Origin: an uncultured Fretibacterium sp.
Lineage (GTDB): Bacteria > Synergistota > Synergistia > Synergistales > Aminobacteriaceae
Length of the DNA stretch: 15,108 nt
Reading direction: 5' to 3'
Assembly (NCBI GenBank): GCA_937892105.1
Contig: CALAUZ010000267.1
Location: 1 to 15,108 of the forward strand
The notes under the pieces are model-generated. The model saw nothing but the letters and a program-made list of their open reading frames with translations, was not told where the DNA came from and did no database searches. Below, in pieces: positions 1-7,772 of the stretch. Both the position numbers and the translations under genes were made by a program. Position 1 is the first letter of the stretch. Each line of letters opens with the position of its first letter.

Positions 1-620
1 AGGCAAAGGTGGATATATATCTTCTTCCGCCCGATACCGATCAGTTTGTGAATAAGCTGTATCAGTATGTCAACCGGAGATACGGCGAGGAGGTCTGTGA
101 AGAGACACAGTTCGCGTCGATTCTGCAAAACGCATTTGTCACGGCGTACGGAACCGAACTCGGCGAGAAGCTGCCGGAATATGTACGCGTCAATTTTGAG
201 ACGCAGCTTGCGGCGGAGCCGGGAAAAATGACAGACCTGCTTGTCACAATGTACGACGACAGATACAGCGCGGCGGGCATCGCAGGCAAGATCGAGGAAC
301 AGTTCGGTGAGGAGCCGACAACGGAGATTCTCCGCATGTTCTGTTATGTCGCAATTTTTGCGATTGCCATGGTGGTTGCGGCGGTCATCAGTGCCGGACT
401 GCAAAACACGCTGTTTTTCAACGTCGGAAAGGGATCGGAGCGGTTGTACGGTGCGCTGTTCGGCATAGCGGAAACGGCGGCTCTGCTGATTCTGTTTACG
501 GTATTTGTGCGGGTTGCAGTGATGCTGGGCGGCGGAGACGCGCTTTGCTTCAATGATCAGACGGTGGCAAATACCAAAATCTTCCATTACCTGTATGATA
601 ATCTCGGATTTTTGATTTGA
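1..620 (+). CDS. CvpA-like membrane protein, 5'-truncated, Clostridia-like
   Basis: The frame is open to the window edge and the first possible start (GTG at 9) has no ribosome binding site. The gene therefore probably begins upstream, and its N-terminal membrane segments are missing. From the GTG it reads 203 residues: a soluble acidic stretch (about 1-108), a hydrophobic helix (about 110-132), then a conserved-looking segment with ERLYGALFGIAE followed by another helix (about 150-172). The Asn/Gly-rich turn followed by a GALFG helix is typical of the CvpA (colicin V production) family of inner-membrane proteins, whose function is poorly defined. Codon use is CGC/GCG/CTG-rich, unlike the genes after about 1350 and unlike the second cvpA at 7245. 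It probably belongs to the same source as the start of the next gene, and I suspect a gut Clostridia source. Family call moderate. Confidence 0.6.
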   Translation, partial: AKVDIYLLPPDTDQFVNKLYQYVNRRYGEEVCEETQFASILQNAFVTAYGTELGEKLPEYVRVNFETQLAAEPGKMTDLLVTMYDDRYSAAGIAGKIEEQFGEEPTTEILRMFCYVAIFAIAMVVAAVISAGLQNTLFFNVGKGSERLYGALFGIAETAALLILFTVFVRVAVMLGGGDALCFNDQTVANTKIFHYLYDNLGFLI

Positions 621-682
621 TTGAATCGGCAAGAAAGGAGTATGCAGCCGGCAGGTGACTGGCGGCTGGGTTGGGTTTTTAT

Positions 683-3286
683 ATGATGCTTTGCAGCCAT
701 TGCAAGAAACGGCCGGCTGTGGTGTTCATCACCACAATGCGCGGCAATGAAAAGAAAAATGAGGGGCTGTGCCTGGTCTGCGCACGGCAGATGAATATTC
801 CGCAGGTGTCGGAATATATGGAGCGCATGGGCATCACAGATGAAGATGTTGAGCGCATGAGCGACCAGATGATGGAGATGATGGACGATTTTGAGGACGG
901 CATGAACCGGATTCTCAGCAAGGGAGATGAAGACGCCGACGATGAATTGACGGACGGTGATGCAGGTGACGATGACGACTCCTTTGAGATGGGCGGAGCC
1001 AGCACCATGCCGCAGTTTTTCCAGAATCTGTTCTCCGGCGGCAGCGACGATGCAAAGCGCGGCGATGCAGCCCGCGGCAGCGCATCGGAGGAGCATGATC
1101 CGGATAAGCGGAAGCAGAAGCGCGCAGAGCGCAGGGAGAAGAAAGAACGCAAAAAAGAACTGAAATATCTCGGCAGCTATTGCGTGAATGTCAGCGAACG
1201 TGCCGAGACGCATCAGCTTGACGGCGTGGTCGGACGCGATAAGGAGATTGCACGCGTGATTCAGATTCTCTCCCGCCGCACGAAAAATAATCCCGTGCTT
1301 ATCGGCGAGCCGGGCGTTGGAAAAACCGCAATCGTTGAAGGGCTTGCACAGAGAATAGTACGCGGCGATGTTCCCGAAGGCTTAAAGGACAGGACAGTTT
1401 TTGCGCTGGATATGGGTTCTCTGATTGCCGGTGCAAAGTACAGGGGGGAATTTGAGGAACGCTTGAAGGCCGTCCTGAACGAGATAAAGAACAGTGATGG
1501 CAGAATAATACTGTTCATTGACGAGCTTCATACTATCGTGGGAGCAGGAGCGGCAGAAGGTGCTGTCGATGCCGGAAACATGTTGAAGCCCATGCTTGCG
1601 CGCGGAGAACTTCACTGCATTGGAGCTACTACGGTTGACGAATACAGGAAATACATCGAGAAAGATGCTGCACTTGCACGTAGATTTCAGCCGGTTGATG
1701 TTGAACAGCCGACAGTTGAGGACACAATATCTATACTAAGGGGAATACGCGAGAAGCTGCAGGTTCATCATGGAGTAGTAATCCGTGATAACGCGCTTGT
1801 TGCCGCCGCAGTATTGTCGAACAGGTACATCACTAACAGATTTCTTCCCGATAAGGCAATAGACCTTGTAGATGAAGCCTGTGCGATGATAAGGACGGAA
1901 ATAGACTCCCAGCCTTCTGAACTTGACGCAGCTTCACGGAAAGTAATGCAGCTGAAGATAGAGGAAATTTCCCTCAAACATGAAGACGATGAAGCCAGCA
2001 AAGAACGTCTCAAAGTGTTACAGAAAGAATTGCAGGAAGCAGAAGCAGAGGCAGATACACTCAGGACACAATACGAGAACGAGAAGAAAGCTATTGCTGA
2101 CATACAGAGTTTCAGGCGGCAGATTGAGGACACTAAGGCAAAAATTGAGAAAGCACAGCTAGAAGGTAACTGGGAATTAGCGTCAGAGTTACAGAACAGT
2201 GAACTTCCGAGATTGCAGAGGGTTCTTGCCGGACAGGAAGCAAAGAGGGCAGATATTCTAAAAAGTTCAGACGACAACAAGCTGTTACGTGAAGAAGTTA
2301 CGGAGGACGAAATTGCGGACATTGTCAGCCGTTGGACAGGAATACCTGTAACGCGGCTTCTTGAGGGTGAACGCGAAAAGCTCCTGAAGCTGGACGAGAT
2401 ACTTCACAAACGTGTTGTGGGACAAGATGAGGCAGTGCAGTTGGTGGCTGATGCTGTACTGCGTGCCAGAAGCGGCATAAAAGATCCCAAACGTCCCATA
2501 GGTTCATTCATATTTTTGGGGCCTACTGGTGTCGGCAAAACAGAATTGGCCAGGACACTTGCTGAAGCGTTATTCGACAGTGAAGACAACATGATACGAA
2601 TAGACATGAGCGAGTACATGGAGAAGCACTCGGTCTCGCGTCTTGTTGGGGCACCTCCCGGATATGTGGGGTATGATGAAGGCGGACAGCTGACGGAAGC
2701 GGTTAGGAGGAGACCTTACAGCGTAATACTGTTTGATGAGATAGAGAAGGCACACCCTGATGTGTTCAACATACTGCTTCAGGTTCTTGATGACGGTAGG
2801 ATTACAGACAGTCATGGGAGAGTTGTGGACTTCAAGAATACCGTTATCATAATGACCAGCAACATAGGATCACAGGCGTTAATCGAGGGGATAAGCGGTG
2901 GAATAATCCCGATAAGCACGAGGGAAGAAGTAATGCAAATGCTGCGAGAGAATTTCCGGCCAGAATTTCTGAACAGGGTTGATGATATTGTGCTGTTCAA
3001 GCCGCTTAGTGAGGACGAAGTGAAATCAATCGTGAAGATACTGATTGGGCATTTGCAGGAGAGACTTTCTGACAGGCAGATAGAGCTGAAGTTTTCGGAC
3101 GGGGCTTTAACGTTCATTGCTGAGGCGGGGTATGATCCTGTGTATGGTGCGCGTCCTCTGAAGAGGTATATCACTCATCAGGTGGAGACGAAGTTGGCGC
3201 GTGCGATGATTGCTGGAGGGATAAAGGAGAAGACCATCGTGAATGTTGATGTTAAGGCAGGAAATCTTGTGTTTTCATTTGTATAG
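683..3286 (+). CDS. clpB: Hybrid Clp ATPase: zinc-finger ClpC-like N-terminus joined to ClpB body
   Basis: Starting at the ATG at 683 it is 867 residues. Residues 1-40 hold two CxxC pairs (CSHC and CLVC), a McsA-like zinc finger. Residues 60-165 are an acidic then basic low-complexity linker. NBD1 has Walker A GEPGVGKT at 208-215 and [12 protein letters not shown] as Walker B. A long coiled-coil M domain spans about 416-522. NBD2 has GPTGVGKT at 613-620 and [12 protein letters not shown]. The long M domain, and the absence of a ClpP-binding IGF/LGF loop, identify residues from about 215 on as ClpB, a cytosolic disaggregase working with DnaK. The zinc-finger start instead matches gut-Clostridia ClpC-like proteins, and the usual ClpB N domain (about 150 residues) is missing. 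Codon style changes near 1300-1350. No good ribosome site precedes 683: AAGGAG at 635-640 is about 42 nt away. See the junction feature; the intact protein may not exist in any cell. Confidence 0.8.
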   Translation: MMLCSHCKKRPAVVFITTMRGNEKKNEGLCLVCARQMNIPQVSEYMERMGITDEDVERMSDQMMEMMDDFEDGMNRILSKGDEDADDELTDGDAGDDDDSFEMGGASTMPQFFQNLFSGGSDDAKRGDAARGSASEEHDPDKRKQKRAERREKKERKKELKYLGSYCVNVSERAETHQLDGVVGRDKEIARVIQILSRRTKNNPVLIGEPGVGKTAIVEGLAQRIVRGDVPEGLKDRTVFALDMGSLIAGAKYRGEFEERLKAVLNEIKNSDGRIILFIDELHTIVGAGAAEGAVDAGNMLKPMLARGELHCIGATTVDEYRKYIEKDAALARRFQPVDVEQPTVEDTISILRGIREKLQVHHGVVIRDNALVAAAVLSNRYITNRFLPDKAIDLVDEACAMIRTEIDSQPSELDAASRKVMQLKIEEISLKHEDDEASKERLKVLQKELQEAEAEADTLRTQYENEKKAIADIQSFRRQIEDTKAKIEKAQLEGNWELASELQNSELPRLQRVLAGQEAKRADILKSSDDNKLLREEVTEDEIADIVSRWTGIPVTRLLEGEREKLLKLDEILHKRVVGQDEAVQLVADAVLRARSGIKDPKRPIGSFIFLGPTGVGKTELARTLAEALFDSEDNMIRIDMSEYMEKHSVSRLVGAPPGYVGYDEGGQLTEAVRRRPYSVILFDEIEKAHPDVFNILLQVLDDGRITDSHGRVVDFKNTVIIMTSNIGSQALIEGISGGIIPISTREEVMQMLRENFRPEFLNRVDDIVLFKPLSEDEVKSIVKILIGHLQERLSDRQIELKFSDGALTFIAEAGYDPVYGARPLKRYITHQVETKLARAMIAGGIKEKTIVNVDVKAGNLVFSFV
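1290..1350. other. Composition and homology breakpoint inside clpB NBD1
   Basis: Hand count from 683: before about 1345, AGA/AGG is 1 of 18 Arg codons and ATA is 0 of 9 Ile codons. In the stretch 1345 to about 1930, AGA/AGG is 10 of 17 and ATA is 10 of 17. The change falls where the Walker A DNA is nearly invariant between Clp paralogues, so either homologous recombination or assembler collapse could join two genomes here. The exact joint cannot be fixed by eye. Confidence 0.7.
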
Positions 3287-3301
3287 AGTATAAAACAATA
3301 C

Positions 3302-3335
3302 CCCCGTCTATAAGTGAGGCGGGGAGAAATTTCTC
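3302..3335 (+). terminator. Hairpin after clpB, probable terminator
   Basis: CCCCGTCT (3302-3309) pairs with AGGCGGGG (3317-3324) across a 7-nt loop, with one T-G wobble, 15 nt after the clpB stop. It runs into a perfect 12-nt palindrome, GAGAAATTTCTC (3324-3335). The T-tract is only ATTT, so termination strength is uncertain. The same CCCC/GGGG style recurs at 14847. Confidence 0.5.
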
Positions 3336-3497
3336 TTATCCTCGCCTGTCCATAAAACTAAAGCTGAAAAGAAAGTCGTGTAAATACTGGGTCAAATTGT
3401 GCCTATACACAGGAAACTTTACAGATTTCGTGATCTTAGCAACTGATTTCATAATGTCCATAAGCTGATCTCACGGATTGTTTGTACATAGTGATAT
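3336..3497. other. Intergenic spacer with no gene seen
   Basis: This is the remaining part of the 255-nt gap between clpB and the cyclophilin gene. Both strands lack an open frame with a ribosome site, and I see no tRNA, repeat or riboswitch-like core. Confidence 0.5.
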
Positions 3498-3503
3498 TAT
3501 AAT
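3492..3503 (+). promoter_or_regulatory. Candidate -10 region for the cyclophilin operon
   Basis: Two overlapping -10 boxes are present: TATAAT at 3498-3503, and an extended form TGATATTAT at 3492-3500. No good -35 box lies 16-18 nt upstream (GGATTG/GATTGT), so an extended -10 promoter is the more plausible reading. The start point would fall near 3507-3510, just before the AAGGAGG at 3521-3527. Confidence 0.4.
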
Positions 3504-3541
3504 CAGACATTCCAGATTTGAAGGAGGAATATTTTTTCATC

Positions 3542-4078
3542 ATGTACAAGTTTCTGTGTGAAATACTCGCACTCGCTTTAGTATGTTCTCCCGCCTTCGC
3601 TGATGAACCGGCAAAAAGGCCCATCGCAAAGTTCCAGACATCAATGGGGGATTTCAGGATTGAGCTTTACTCCGACCTGGCACCAAATACCGTCAAAAAT
3701 TTCACTGACCTCGTATCAAAGAATTTCTATGACGGCGTAATCTTCCACAGGGTCATAGATGACTTCATGATTCAGGGAGGCGACCCTACAGGTACAGGAC
3801 GCGGAGGGCCAGGCTACGTTATCCCTGACGAGTTCGGCGAAGGTCTCAAACATGACGCTCCAGGCATTCTCTCAATGGCAAACGCAGGCCCCGATACAGG
3901 CGGTTCACAGTTCTTCATAACGTTAGTCCCTACTCCATGGCTCAACGGTCATCACGCTATTTTCGGCCACGTCATCGAGGGAATGAATGTGGTTGAGGCA
4001 ATCGGCCATGTTAAAACCAACAGGCAGGACAGACCGCTGGAAGATGTAGTAATCAAGACAATCACTATAGAGGAGTAA
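3542..4078 (+). CDS. Secreted cyclophilin-type peptidyl-prolyl cis-trans isomerase
   Basis: Cis-trans isomerase for Xaa-Pro bonds, probably folding exported proteins in the periplasm. The ATG at 3542 gives 178 residues with a signal peptide (1-20, predicted cut AFA/DEP). The AAGGAGG at 3521-3527 is 14 nt away, rather long. An upstream in-frame TTG at 3518 would overlap the ribosome site and spoil the signal peptide. The cyclophilin core is complete: FHRVIDDFMIQGGD with catalytic Arg70, MANAGPDTGGSQFFI (113-127) and TPWLNGHHAIFG with Trp133. C15 is preceded by Val, so it is not a good lipobox. It is the first gene of the block that runs to mutS2, with a 6-nt gap to the next gene. Family certain; export likely. 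Confidence 0.92.
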   Translation: MYKFLCEILALALVCSPAFADEPAKRPIAKFQTSMGDFRIELYSDLAPNTVKNFTDLVSKNFYDGVIFHRVIDDFMIQGGDPTGTGRGGPGYVIPDEFGEGLKHDAPGILSMANAGPDTGGSQFFITLVPTPWLNGHHAIFGHVIEGMNVVEAIGHVKTNRQDRPLEDVVIKTITIEE

Positions 4079-4084
4079 TCAGCA

Positions 4085-5044
4085 ATGAACAGAAAAGTAT
4101 ACGTTACAAGAATGCTTCAGACCTCCGTCATGAAGGCTCTGGGCAATATCTGCGAGTATGATGTCAACCAGGAAGAAAGATTGGCAACTCGCGATGAGCT
4201 AGTCAATGCCGTCAAAAATTACGCGGCTGTAATCACAATGCTCAATGACCCCATCGACGCAGACCTCATCAATCAGGCTGGCCCGGATCTGAAGTTAATT
4301 GCAAATTACGGTGTCGGCTTCAACAATATTGATGTCCAGGCGGCTAAGGCAAAGGGTATCTACGTAACCAATACTCCCGATGTCCTCACTGACGCTACGG
4401 CAGATACAGCGTTCACGTTAATGTTCGCTTGTGCGAGGCGCGTAATCGAGTGCGACAATATAGTCCGTACAGGTTCATTCCTCTGGGCACCAAAATACAT
4501 GCTCGGCTATGACATCACAGGAAGGACTGTCGGCATTATAGGCGCAGGAAGAATAGGGACTAACTTCGGCATTAAGGCGGCAAGAGGCTTCAGCATGAAG
4601 GTTTTGTACTACAGCAGAAGCAGCTCGCTTCACCTTGAGTCAGTCGGAGCGCAGAGGGTAGGACTTGAGGAGTTGCTGGAACGTTCGGATTTCGTCAGCC
4701 TTCATGTTCCTCTTACGGACTTGACGCGGCACATGATAGGTGCAAATGAACTCGCAAAGATGAAGCCTGACGCAATACTCATTAACACTTCAAGAGGCCC
4801 TGTAATTGACGAGAAAGCACTTGCTGACGCTCTGGCAAGAAATGTAATCGCAGGAGCCGGCCTTGATGTTTACGAGAACGAACCGGAAGTTGAACCCGCA
4901 CTCAAGACGCTTCAAAATGTAGTATTGCTTCCTCACATCGGCACTGCTACATTCGGAACGCGCAAGGAAATGGGCTTCATGGTAATCCGCAATATTGAGG
5001 CGGTGTTCGCCGGAAAAGAACCGCCCCAGATGGTGAGAGTATAA
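4085..5044 (+). CDS. D-isomer-specific 2-hydroxyacid dehydrogenase
   Basis: A 319-residue NAD(P)-dependent reductase of 2-oxoacids to D-2-hydroxyacids, of the glyoxylate/hydroxypyruvate reductase or D-lactate/phosphoglycerate dehydrogenase type. The Rossmann motif GAGRIG is at 153-158. The catalytic triad is visible: Arg237 in NTSRGPVIDE, Glu266 in DVYENEP and His284 in LLPHIGTAT. Arg and Glu are 29 residues apart, as expected in the family. The substrate-binding start of the protein includes NYGVGFNNID (74-83). There is no C-terminal ACT regulatory domain, so it is not a full-length SerA-type enzyme. Substrate cannot be assigned from sequence alone; glyoxylate/hydroxypyruvate reductase is my best guess. 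It sits 6 nt after the cyclophilin and abuts the next gene with no gap. Confidence 0.9.
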   Translation: MNRKVYVTRMLQTSVMKALGNICEYDVNQEERLATRDELVNAVKNYAAVITMLNDPIDADLINQAGPDLKLIANYGVGFNNIDVQAAKAKGIYVTNTPDVLTDATADTAFTLMFACARRVIECDNIVRTGSFLWAPKYMLGYDITGRTVGIIGAGRIGTNFGIKAARGFSMKVLYYSRSSSLHLESVGAQRVGLEELLERSDFVSLHVPLTDLTRHMIGANELAKMKPDAILINTSRGPVIDEKALADALARNVIAGAGLDVYENEPEVEPALKTLQNVVLLPHIGTATFGTRKEMGFMVIRNIEAVFAGKEPPQMVRV

Positions 5045-5884
5045 ATGAAGGCTGAGGAACTGAAGAAATTACTCCCTCCCCGTCCTGAAGACATGCACAA
5101 AGGACACAGGGGAAGGGTACTTATTGCGGGAGGCTCGGTACGTTATCCGGGTGCTCCAGCACTTAGCGCGTTGGGAGCTTTGAGGAGCGGTGCTGGTGTC
5201 GTAACATTGCTGTCATTGCAGATGGTATGCTCATTCTGTGCTGCTAGACTGCCGGAAGTGATTTACTGCTTCGATGATGATACTTTCCGCTGGAAGGAAC
5301 TTGCCTTAGCCCAGAAGAATATTGACGCATTAGTGATAGGGCCTGGACTTGACAGGAGTGTTGCCGCAGAAATCTTCACGTCGAGAATGTGGCGCGAATG
5401 GCCGGAAAAGATACTCGTTGACGGGGACGGAATTAACGCTCTTGCAGTTTCACGCGATGACCTCAAGCCCCGTACAGACTCCGTAATGACACCCCATGAA
5501 GGCGAGGCAGGAAGACTTCTCGGAATTACTCCCGATCAAGTGAAAGCAGACAGACCAGGCGCAGTTCGTGAGTTGTCGGAACGATGGGGCTGTGTAGTCC
5601 TCAAAGGCCATCACACTCTCGTAGCTTCTGGTGATAAATTTGCTGAAATACCTTACGGAGGGCCTGAACTTTCTGTTCCAGGCTCTGGCGATGTGTTATC
5701 GGGGTGTATAGGCGCGTTTCTTGCGGGAGGTCTTGACGCATTCGATGCCGCTGTTCTCGGAGTGTCAATACATGGCCTTGCCGGTGAGATACTTTCGCGT
5801 GAGGGCGTTGACGGTGTATTGGCTTCAGAGATTGCCGCAACACTTCGTAAGGTCATTCATGCTTTGAGGGCAGGGAAGCAATGA
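5045..5884 (+). CDS. nnrD: ADP/ATP-dependent (S)-NAD(P)H-hydrate dehydratase
   Basis: Metabolite-repair enzyme that dehydrates damaged NAD(P)H hydrate back to NAD(P)H using ADP or ATP. The 279 residues cover the ribokinase-like C-terminal domain of the YjeF family: KGHRGRVLIAGG (19-30), APALSALGALRSGAG, VIGPGLD (97-103), VDGDGINAL (125-133), MTPHEGEAGRLLG (148-160), VLKGHHTLVA and PGSGDVLSG (212-220) with catalytic Asp216. The N-terminal epimerase half (NnrE), often fused in bacteria, is absent here and not seen elsewhere in the window. The ATG follows directly on the preceding stop, suggesting translational coupling with the dehydrogenase. The last four bases overlap the next start (ATGA). 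Confidence 0.92.
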   Translation: MKAEELKKLLPPRPEDMHKGHRGRVLIAGGSVRYPGAPALSALGALRSGAGVVTLLSLQMVCSFCAARLPEVIYCFDDDTFRWKELALAQKNIDALVIGPGLDRSVAAEIFTSRMWREWPEKILVDGDGINALAVSRDDLKPRTDSVMTPHEGEAGRLLGITPDQVKADRPGAVRELSERWGCVVLKGHHTLVASGDKFAEIPYGGPELSVPGSGDVLSGCIGAFLAGGLDAFDAAVLGVSIHGLAGEILSREGVDGVLASEIAATLRKVIHALRAGKQ

Positions 5885-6147
5885 AGACGGAACGGAAGCG
5901 CGTGGATTGGGACGCTGAGATACAGAAGACGGAGAATATACGCCGCAAAGGTCTGTTAATGAGCGTACTCAGTTTTGGAATGGCCATAGCGTTCATATTC
6001 GGTATAAGCCGTTCAACTGGCACGGATATTGAAATACCCCGTAACGTTTTGTTCGCGGTGGTATTCTGTGTATCGTGCGTAATCTTCAGGGCCGTAATGA
6101 AGCATAGGGCAGAGAAACGCAGGAATATTCCCAAACATGAAGACTAA
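5881..6147 (+). CDS. Small two-helix membrane protein, unknown function
   Basis: I do not recognise this family. It is 88 residues with a charged N-terminus (1-24), a hydrophobic helix at about 25-43, a short loop with Asp/Glu (44-53), a second helix at about 54-73 and a basic tail (74-88). Positive charges flank both helices, so both termini are probably cytoplasmic with a short external loop. It overlaps nnrD by 4 nt and tsaE by 11 nt. Its codon use matches its neighbours, which supports it being real and translated from the same message. Nothing in its sequence links it to NAD(P)H repair or tRNA modification. Confidence 0.75.
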   Translation: MKTERKRVDWDAEIQKTENIRRKGLLMSVLSFGMAIAFIFGISRSTGTDIEIPRNVLFAVVFCVSCVIFRAVMKHRAEKRRNIPKHED

Positions 6148-6601
6148 CTCGAAGATTTACGTCTCGCATTCTGAGAAAGATACCCGCAAATTAGGCCGTT
6201 CTCTGGGAAAAGCATTAGTGCCAGGTGTTGTTGTACTGCTCTATGGGAATTTGGGTGCAGGGAAGACTGTATTAGTTCGCGGAGTTGGCGAGGCATTTGA
6301 TATTACAGGTGTGAGAAGCCCGTCATTCACCCTCATCAACGAATACGATCTGCCTACCGGAATTTTCATAGTTCATGCGGATCTATACAGGCTTGATTCT
6401 GAGGGAGTGAGAGCGATTGGGCTTGAGGAGTATGCAGGTGTCGATGATGCTGTTCTGTTCGTTGAGTGGCCGGAACGATGGGATAATCCGCCAGTCAATG
6501 ATGTCATGGATATACGCTTTGAGGCTGTCAGCGAGAATGAACGCAGAATTACCATCACTGCCAACGGCGCAAAATCTCAGGAGGTCATGAAGAAGCTATG
6601 A
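6137..6601 (+). CDS. tsaE: tRNA t6A threonylcarbamoyltransferase complex ATPase TsaE
   Basis: P-loop ATPase of the TsaBDE complex that makes N6-threonylcarbamoyladenosine at position 37 of ANN-decoding tRNAs, in the cytoplasm. It is 154 residues with Walker A GNLGAGKT at 37-44, SPSFTLINEY just after, HADLYRL, and VEWPERW near the end, all hallmark TsaE segments. The start overlaps the previous gene by 11 nt, with AGGA at 6121-6124 as a possible ribosome site. The last four bases overlap tsaB (ATGA), a classic coupling. tsaD and tsaC are not in the window. Confidence 0.95.
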   Translation: MKTNSKIYVSHSEKDTRKLGRSLGKALVPGVVVLLYGNLGAGKTVLVRGVGEAFDITGVRSPSFTLINEYDLPTGIFIVHADLYRLDSEGVRAIGLEEYAGVDDAVLFVEWPERWDNPPVNDVMDIRFEAVSENERRITITANGAKSQEVMKKL

Positions 6602-7218
6602 ATATACTTGCTGTTGACTGTTGCCTGAAGCTGACGGGAACAGCAATAATGACCGGCGGGGTTATTGCCGCGCATGAGCAGGAGGACTTTGGACGCAGGC
6701 AGACCTCAGAGCTTCCCCATATGTGTGAGCGTGTCATGAATAGTGCAGGGCTGTCGTGGAATGAACTGGACTACATTGCCATCACCAATGGGCCTGGTTA
6801 CTTCACTGGTATACGTGTTGGTGCGGCTTATGCTTCGGGGCTGGCGTATGCTTCGGGTGCGAAAGTAATTCCCGTCTCAACACTTAACATGCTTGCTTTC
6901 TCTCACAGGAAGAACAGCAATGCCGGAAAGATACTGTCCGTGATTTATGCTGGTCATGGCTTCGTCTATGCGGAATGTAAAGGTTCCCTTGAGGCTGGCG
7001 AATATTCTCACGGGCAGGTTATGTCGTGGCTCGGCGAAAATCCTGACGCTGTTATAATCTCAGACAATCCTGAACGCACGGAGCTTGACGCGGAAATGCT
7101 GAGAGTTATACCTGATGTAGTGTCGTTGTGCGAGATTGCCGCAGGAATTTTGGACGCTGCCGTTAGCCCTATGGAGCTGAAGATATGCTATTATCGTGCG
7201 CCGCAGGGTGCAGTCTGA
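6598..7218 (+). CDS. tsaB: tRNA t6A complex scaffold subunit TsaB
   Basis: Inactive ASKHA-fold partner of TsaD, needed to assemble the TsaBDE t6A-forming complex. It has 206 residues and starts MNILAVDCC, a strand typical of this fold. Around residues 58-75 it has ITNGPGYFTGIRVGAAYASG, matching the GPGSFTGLRIG signature. It lacks the TsaD metal-binding HxxxH motif, as expected for TsaB. The C-terminal half is shorter and less conserved than in long TsaB proteins. It follows tsaE with a 4-nt overlap, and the pairing supports both calls. Confidence 0.93.
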   Translation: MNILAVDCCLKLTGTAIMTGGVIAAHEQEDFGRRQTSELPHMCERVMNSAGLSWNELDYIAITNGPGYFTGIRVGAAYASGLAYASGAKVIPVSTLNMLAFSHRKNSNAGKILSVIYAGHGFVYAECKGSLEAGEYSHGQVMSWLGENPDAVIISDNPERTELDAEMLRVIPDVVSLCEIAAGILDAAVSPMELKICYYRAPQGAV

Positions 7219-7244
7219 TACATGAAAGGATTGATGATTGACAT

Positions 7245-7772
7245 ATGAATACTGCTTTTATCGTTGATGCCATATTGGGCATAGTCCTGATATTCTTTCT
7301 TTACAGGGGGCTGGTAAACGGCTTCTCTGGGGAAATTATAGGGCTTGTAGGTTTCTTCGTGAGTACGTTCTGTGCGTGGAAGTTCCTCGATCCTGCCGTA
7401 GAATTAGCCTCGCGTTACATTAATGACCCGGCTTTCGACAGAACTATATTATCGCTGGCATGTGGTCTGGCAATATTCTTCACTGTGCAGATAATATTCG
7501 CGGTTATAGGCTTCATTCTGTCATGGATGGTGAAAGTTACGCAGCTGTCGCTTACTGACCATATATGCGGAATGATTATAGGCTTCCTAAAGACATGCTT
7601 CATCACACTCCTTGTGTATGCCCTTCTGGTTTCGTTCCCAAGAATGATACCTTCTGAATGGATGGAGGAAAGCTGGTTCATGAAGGGAGCTTCATATGTG
7701 TGGCCGTATATTCGGGATATGCTCCAGGAACACGGCATAATTGATTTCAAGGCACTTACCGGCGGGATATAA
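7245..7772 (+). CDS. cvpA: CvpA family inner-membrane protein
   Basis: A 175-residue protein with four predicted membrane helices (about 5-23, 28-48, 64-92 and 99-125). It starts with the CvpA-type pattern of an N-terminal helix followed by YRGLVNGFSGEIIGLVG, and has a TDHICGMIIGFLKT segment matching the N..LG.iiGl.kg region of the family. The family was named for colicin V production in E. coli; its biochemical role is unsettled. It sits between tsaB (26-nt gap) and mutS2 (no gap). The cvpA-mutS2 order is common in other phyla, which supports the call. It is unrelated in detail to the CvpA-like fragment at the window start. Confidence 0.88.
   Translation: MNTAFIVDAILGIVLIFFLYRGLVNGFSGEIIGLVGFFVSTFCAWKFLDPAVELASRYINDPAFDRTILSLACGLAIFFTVQIIFAVIGFILSWMVKVTQLSLTDHICGMIIGFLKTCFITLLVYALLVSFPRMIPSEWMEESWFMKGASYVWPYIRDMLQEHGIIDFKALTGGI

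Noticed and set aside
642..686. 14-codon leader frame overlapping the Clp start
   Set aside because: The AAGGAG at 635-640 is only 1 nt from its ATG, and there is no hairpin or codon run to suggest a regulatory peptide.
587..1213. 208-codon antisense frame across the start of the Clp gene
   Set aside because: It is His/Ala/Cys-rich in the way expected of a shadow of an acidic, Met/Asp-rich coding region, with no start signal.
3336..3497. Possible small RNA or degraded gene in the clpB-cyclophilin gap
   Set aside because: No internal hairpin with T-tract, no open frame, and no recognisable remnant.
7222..7248. Eight-codon frame ending over the cvpA start
   Set aside because: No ribosome site before it; such ATG-rich overlaps occur by chance.
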